64,000 bases of DNA from contig NZ_CP087106.1 in assembly GCF_028583545.1 (NCBI RefSeq), forward strand, positions 5,687,001 to 5,751,000, in the 5' to 3' direction. The notes under the pieces are model-generated. The model searched no databases. It was not told the DNA's origin and saw only the letters and a program-made list of their open reading frames with translations. This document shows, in pieces, positions 63,933 through 64,000 of this stretch (positions within the stretch are counted from its first letter, which is position 1; every line of letters begins with the position of its first letter). The stretch is from Methylobacterium sp. NMS14P. GTDB taxonomy: Bacteria > Pseudomonadota > Alphaproteobacteria > Rhizobiales > Beijerinckiaceae. Made by a program: the position numbers and the translations under genes.

Positions 63933-64000
63933 GCGGCGTCCCTCAGGGACGACGCGAGGGCGTCGAGATCGGCGACCGCCTGGTCGAGGGCGCAGTCCCG
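63929..64000 (-). CDS. C-terminal end of an unidentified protein (cut by window edge)
   Basis: The last 23 codons of a minus-strand gene ending in LDALASSLRDAA and TGA, overlapping the glycosyltransferase start. Too short to identify. Confidence 0.6.
   Translation of the reverse strand, partial: RDCALDQAVADLDALASSLRDAA

Noticed and set aside
1..64000. tRNA, rRNA, CRISPR, prophage or transposase genes
   Set aside because: Looked for and none recognised; the only repeats seen are the short intergenic family, hairpins and one hexamer run.

Overview
The window is high-GC DNA from an alphaproteobacterium of the order Hyphomicrobiales, most probably Methylobacterium or Methylorubrum. The signs are the Caulobacter-type flagellar order fliF-fliG-fliH-fliN-flbD, the CtrA inhibitor SciP, an HpnL-type membrane protein, class I PHA synthase, PmtA, alphaproteobacterial AddB and two [20 protein letters not shown] porins. 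No rRNA, tRNA, CRISPR array, phage or insertion sequence was found. It reads as chromosomal backbone with some accessory transport modules.

Region 1 (1-12.1 kb) is mainly flagellar and on the minus strand: the 5' part of fliP, then (5' to 3' on the minus strand) fliK, flgD, sciP, fliF, fliG, fliH, fliN and flbD. A sigma-54 type promoter lies just in front of fliK. CtrA-like boxes lie in front of sciP and in front of fliF. Inserted among these are an HpnL-like protein, a small [2Fe-2S] protein, an orphan KpsE-type polysaccharide export protein and a 94-aa unknown.

Region 2 (12.2-28.2 kb) is housekeeping and envelope metabolism: mnmA, pmtA and a translationally coupled TVP38 protein, a membrane histidine kinase, bioB, a soluble chemoreceptor-like protein with a C-terminal sensor region, an FAH-family enzyme, a FadL-type channel, phaC, an AlaC-type aminotransferase, several small exported proteins, a DUF3140 protein, and prfB with its programmed +1 frameshift.

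Region 3 (28.2-35.4 kb, minus strand) is a peptide ABC importer operon (binding protein, two permeases, two ATPases) followed by a gamma-glutamyltransferase. The latter is bracketed by two inverted copies of a 91-bp intergenic repeat; a third copy is at 56.5 kb. Uptake and cleavage of glutathione or other gamma-glutamyl peptides is the likely role.

Region 4 (35.6-43.0 kb) holds a PilZ protein, a hupE / winged-helix regulator / exported protein trio, and two tandem paralogous porins, each with a hairpin downstream. Region 5 (43.2-48.2 kb) is a tricarboxylate module: a 2HCT-family carrier, a TcuC/CitA-like MFS symporter, a GntR/FCD regulator and a divergent TcuA-like flavoprotein, with no TcuB partner visible.

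Region 6 (48.3-64 kb) contains addB without addA beside it, gcdH, an AEC carrier, a small secreted protein, a Cys/Met-metabolism PLP enzyme, tspO, a PsiE-like protein, a DUF4337 protein, an RND efflux pump with its fusion protein, a 60-aa unknown, and a GT-B glycosyltransferase in a gene pair cut by the window edge.
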